31,047 nucleotides of DNA, from NCBI GenBank assembly GCA_003427395.1, contig BFEA01000146.1, positions 190,840 through 221,886 on the forward strand. Reading direction: 5' to 3'. The notes beneath the pieces were generated by a model. That model was not told the DNA's origin. It was given only the letters and a program-made list of their open reading frames with translations, and did no database searches. The position numbers were made by a program, and so were the translations under genes. Positions within the stretch are counted from its first letter, which is position 1. Each line of letters opens with the position of its first letter. Shown one piece after another: positions 27,898-31,047 of this stretch. The stretch is from Chara braunii (taxonomy: Eukaryota; Streptophyta; Charophyceae; Charales; Characeae).

Positions 27898-29777
27898 GCA
27901 GAAGCACTCCCAGGGTTCGAAGATAAACCCACCACCGTTGGTGAGGCTACCTTCGTGGTGACCTTCTTGCCGCGGCAAGTCCTGGTCGTGTGGCCATAGT
28001 TGCCACAATTCATGCATGTGCCCCTGGCAACTCGGTCCCTCCATACCTCGTAATCCAAACCAAGCTTTACCCGTGCGGGTGTCCCTTGGTCGCCCTGACC
28101 CGTGGACCGTACTACCTTCTTTTTCTCGGTCCCCCTAGCCTTTTCTTTGATGGGGGCCACGACTCCACCATCTGAAGTCTCACTAGCCCCATCGTGCTCT
28201 GTCAACTCCCCAAGGTCTGGGAAATCGTCAATCTCAGTCGCTTGACCATCGTGGTCAACGAACATTAACTGACTCTTCTTCTTCCAATCTTGGGGTAGTC
28301 TCTTCCTACCATCATGAGATGCCATATGCGCAGACCCCAACTTTGCCTCTATGTCCAGAGCTTTCTTGCTAAAAGAAGCGAAGGTGTGCTGTTCGACATA
28401 GGCGTCGTCGACCAGCTTGGTCCTTACCTCTGCAGGTAGGCACCTTAGGTAATCCGTCAGGAGAACCTGCTGGTCAAAACGCACACCAGGTACCACGAGG
28501 AGGCGTTCTACGGTGTCCGTCAGCTCTCTAACATCCTTGAACCTGCGGGAACAAAGGTTGTTGATAGCATCGGTGGCCTTTTGAGCCCCTTACGGGTCAT
28601 GCCACCTGTTGTAGACAGACCGTACGAACTGTTCCAATGTCTGAGCCTGAGCCCAGGCATCGAACTCCTGACCGTAGCCTTGTTGCTGCACTAGTCCATT
28701 CAACCAGCGAGCTGCTGACCCTTCTAGAAAAGAGGCAGCCACTACAACTTCCTGCTCTGGCCTTGTGAGCTTGTGCCTCACATAAGTAGGCACAGTCCTC
28801 ACCCAGGTGTCCAAGTCCTCCTCCTCCTTTCTATCTCCAGAGAAGGGCTTGGGACTCATCAGAGGTATCTTAGGCATCCATTGCATAGGCTGCATGGGCC
28901 CAGGCGCTTGCTGCAGCGGCTGCATTGCCACTGAAACAGGCTGTTGCACACTAACCTGGGCCTGGCTTGACTGTGGGACTGTAGTTACCACTATCGTGGA
29001 TGGTACGGCTGAGACTCTTGGAACCGGACCACTAGTTGCTGCTAAACCACCTGGAGGGGGCATGCCAAACATTGGAGAAAAGCTTTGTCCCGTGGGTCGC
29101 GGCATCGTTGAAGGACCCGCGCCTACAGGGGGAACTACAGCAAACTGCGGCTGCCTCATGACTGGACGAGGAGCTTGGAGTGCATCCAGAATTTGTTTCT
29201 GGCCTGCCACTAGATCAGACAACAGTTCCTGTTGAACTGCCTGCGCTTCTACTATAGACAGGACAGCATTACGCAGCACGCGTCCAGCGGACTCTAATGT
29301 TGACTCATCTAGGTCCTCTAGTCTGCCTAATGCCTCTGCCCTATTCTCTAATCTGGCCTTCCTCATGATTGCTTTTCTTCTCCTCTGTGATGCTTCGTAC
29401 AACTGCCGCCGTAACTCATTGTGAAGTTCTTCCACTTTCTGGATTTCTATGTCCTCTGGTGTGAGTAGAGCCGGTTGGCTGACTTGCAAGCCAACAGATT
29501 GACTAACTGTTCCCGATCCACCTTGTCCAGCCCCTGATAAAGAAGACTGGGAGACGAACTGCGATGTTGAAGAGGCGGAAGCCATTGCAGCCGCTAAGCT
29601 GGCTGCTGCGTCGCTATTCCTCCTCGCCGTTGCTCTCTCCCTAGCTTCCCTTCGTAGTCTCCTCTCCTCTCCTGGACCTAACTCCAAGAAAGTCAAAGGT
29701 TGACTAAGAGCGGTTCTCCGTGTGGGTCCAATGGGTTGCACTATCCTTTGCTCCTCCTCACCGCTGTCTTCACTCAT
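27855..29777 (-). pseudogene. gag of element C (one in-frame stop)
   Basis: Starts MSEDSGEEEQ; residues ~60-330 include a coiled-coil stretch (QKVEELHNELRRQLYEASQR) and a Pro/Gln-rich segment. The gag core is SPKPFSGDRKEEEDLDTW to RWLNGL, then FVRSVYNRWHDP. A TAA at 28590-28592 breaks the frame where Gln is likely; the same frame resumes with GAQKATDAI, then RELTDTVERLL and LLTDYLRCLP. A zinc knuckle of the C-x2-C-x4-H-x4-C type (CMNCGNYGHTTRTC, 27975-28016) precedes the stop at 27855. Gag forms the particle and binds RNA. Apart from the single stop the frame is open for about 640 codons. Confidence 0.87.
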
Positions 29778-30435
29778 GAGCTACGGTGTGTGTGATCTAA
29801 ACTAGAACTCACACTGAATCCTACCTTAGCTTGACACACACCCGTCTGTGATATACAACTATTATCGGTCGGCGGGAACAGAAACAAGTAGGTGATATAG
29901 TCACAACGAATGTCAGGTCCTACAGTATATATTAATTCTATTTTTGAATTGCCCTGGAACAGATTACACTACAGCAAAGATCTATTCTGTCTGTAGCTGT
30001 CTGTCGGTTGTTAGCAAAGTCTGTCACAACTAGATAATCAAAATAAAATAACATCTCCTGTTGGAGATGTATACTGGATGGCAGATTGATATTTGATTGC
30101 CACTGTGAACAGTTACCGGAATCCCCCCTCCCCCTGTATCCTTCTTCATTGGTCACTTTGTGTCAACGTTCCTGAGCATCTGGTTGAGCAGCGTGTCTGA
30201 AGGTGTGCAGTCCGGCCCACCCCTGTGCCGCAAGTCATTGCCGAACAAGCCAGCCAGTCCACTCTTATTTACCCTCGTACGGAATGAGCCTTACACCCGG
30301 TTGATCTGGCTGATCAGGAGGAATTTTAGGAGAGCCCCCATCTCCTCAGGAATTATTTAACGTCGCAGTCAGGACGATGATCACAACCAGATTCAATCCG
30401 AGTCCCCAGCCAGAAATGTTTATAGACGGTCTGGT
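29778..30435 (-). other. Leader region of element C
   Basis: Upstream of gag on the - strand. It contains a perfect 8-bp stem with a 4-nt loop, ACATCTCC-TGTT-GGAGATGT (30051-30070), and the block shared with element A (30309-30382), followed by TAGACGGTCTG, which is also found after the block in A. No LTR or PBS is found to the right within the window, so the 5' end of the element is missing or lies outside. Confidence 0.6.
30309..30382 (-). promoter_or_regulatory. Conserved leader block shared with element A
   Basis: Aligns with 10043-10119. It contains a 6-bp stem AGGAGA..TCTCCT (30328-30346) at the place where A has GGAG..CTCC. It lies about 530-600 bp upstream of the gag start here, compared with about 170-250 bp in A. 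Confidence 0.65.
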
Positions 30436-30742
30436 AAGCGTCTCATAAAAGGCTGGCATGCCCGGCACGACCTCTATTGCGCAAGCAGCAGAACCAAGGA
30501 CTTGCAGCGAAGCATGCGTGTACTAGTCCCAGCGGGTTGGCATGGTGACCGTGGCCCGAGTGCTTCGTCCAGGGCCCTTCAGAGGCTTCGCCCGTCTCCC
30601 ACCAGCTTGCTGCCCAGGAAGAATGTCGACTCTCAAGGTTGAGCGCTCGCGACACCTCACACTGAGAGGACCCTCAAGACATAACTCACTTCCTCACGGT
30701 AAGAAGAGATGAACAGGGTAGACAAGGAAGAGAGCAACGTAC
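30436..30742. other. No gene assigned
   Basis: GC-rich; a 70-codon frame on the - strand has no motif. It may be more leader or flanking host DNA. Confidence 0.3.
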
Positions 30743-30892
30743 CTCATTAATGCTGCCCCCAACCACAGATTTCTCACCGGTAACCTGATGTGCAGTTATG
30801 ATGACCGGTCTTTGCCTCAGCACAACCAACAGCAGAATGCGGTTCCACTTCGGCTTAATATGCCACATCAGCGAGTTCTCATCATCCAGCAT
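30743..30892 (-). CDS. Candidate exon with GTACGT donor, unknown product
   Basis: On the - strand, from ATG at 30892 the frame reads MLDDENSLMWHIKPKWNRIL and continues to GGSINE, directly followed by GTACGT, a good 5' splice site, at 30742. A stop lies five codons upstream of the ATG in frame, so if it is real this would be a first coding exon. No domain is recognised and no partner exon was found. Chance remains likely. Confidence 0.22.
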
Positions 30893-31047
30893 ACACCCCG
30901 TATGTCACCACATAGCTCCCTGGCGCGCCCACACAACCCTGGGCCGCCTAACGTTCAACGCCAATGCCTTATCACTGCCCCACACCTCATGCGAAGCACC
31001 AATAGCTATTGCGAAGAACCAGTGAAGCGCAATATGAACCAGCTCCG
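30893..31047. other. Window edge, no feature seen
   Basis: No repeat shared with the rest of the window and no recognisable coding sequence. Confidence 0.3.

Overview
The window looks like nuclear DNA of a plant-lineage eukaryote, most likely a streptophyte (charophyte-type) alga. The evidence is: (i) chromodomain Ty3/gypsy retrotransposons, one with a primer-binding site (PBS) complementary to plant-type initiator tRNA-Met; (ii) U6 snRNA copies with the plant-type 3' sequence; (iii) nuclear copies of mitochondrial atp9, ccmB and ccmC; (iv) a low density of host coding sequence, with only a few isolated, unproven exon candidates. Chara-like is my best guess from the style of the retroelement proteins; the species cannot be fixed from the sequence alone.

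Layout, left to right. 1-340 is a GC-rich LTR-like fragment related to one at 25.6-26.2 kb. 2.2-3.9 kb (- strand) is a badly decayed Ty3/gypsy gag-protease-RT relic (copy B). 4923-12181 is a structurally complete LTR retrotransposon on the - strand (element A): paired ~850-bp LTRs with TG..CA ends, 4-bp target duplication, PBS, polypurine tract, a long leader with a repeated GGTCAA motif, a 465-bp assembly gap and a (CT)n tract. Its genes are broken, and protease, the RT fingers with motif A, and most of the integrase core are missing. 13.1-19.6 kb is a mosaic of small elements: two partial U6 copies, a 430-bp hAT-like MITE with a perfect 8-bp target duplication, mitochondrial insertions, five scattered copies of an unnamed ~60-70-bp repeat, a cluster of palindromes built on GAATACAACGTAC, a tRNA-like sequence, and candidate exons. 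19.8-23.3 kb holds several tandem duplications and no recognisable gene. 24287-24834 is a near-perfect 269-bp-arm hairpin followed by CTACTCT-type repeats. 25.6-30.4 kb (- strand) is a second Ty3/gypsy chromovirus (element C), with gag, protease, a candidate -1 frameshift site, and one large deletion from the RT N-terminus to the integrase C-terminus.

How the parts relate. A, B and C are all defective, but in different places: A keeps the RT palm and RNase H, B keeps a dead RT, and C keeps gag and protease. A and C share a ~75-bp leader block upstream of gag although their Gag proteins differ. A keeps all the cis sequences expected for mobilisation, so it could have moved with proteins supplied in trans. 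No intact host gene is demonstrated.
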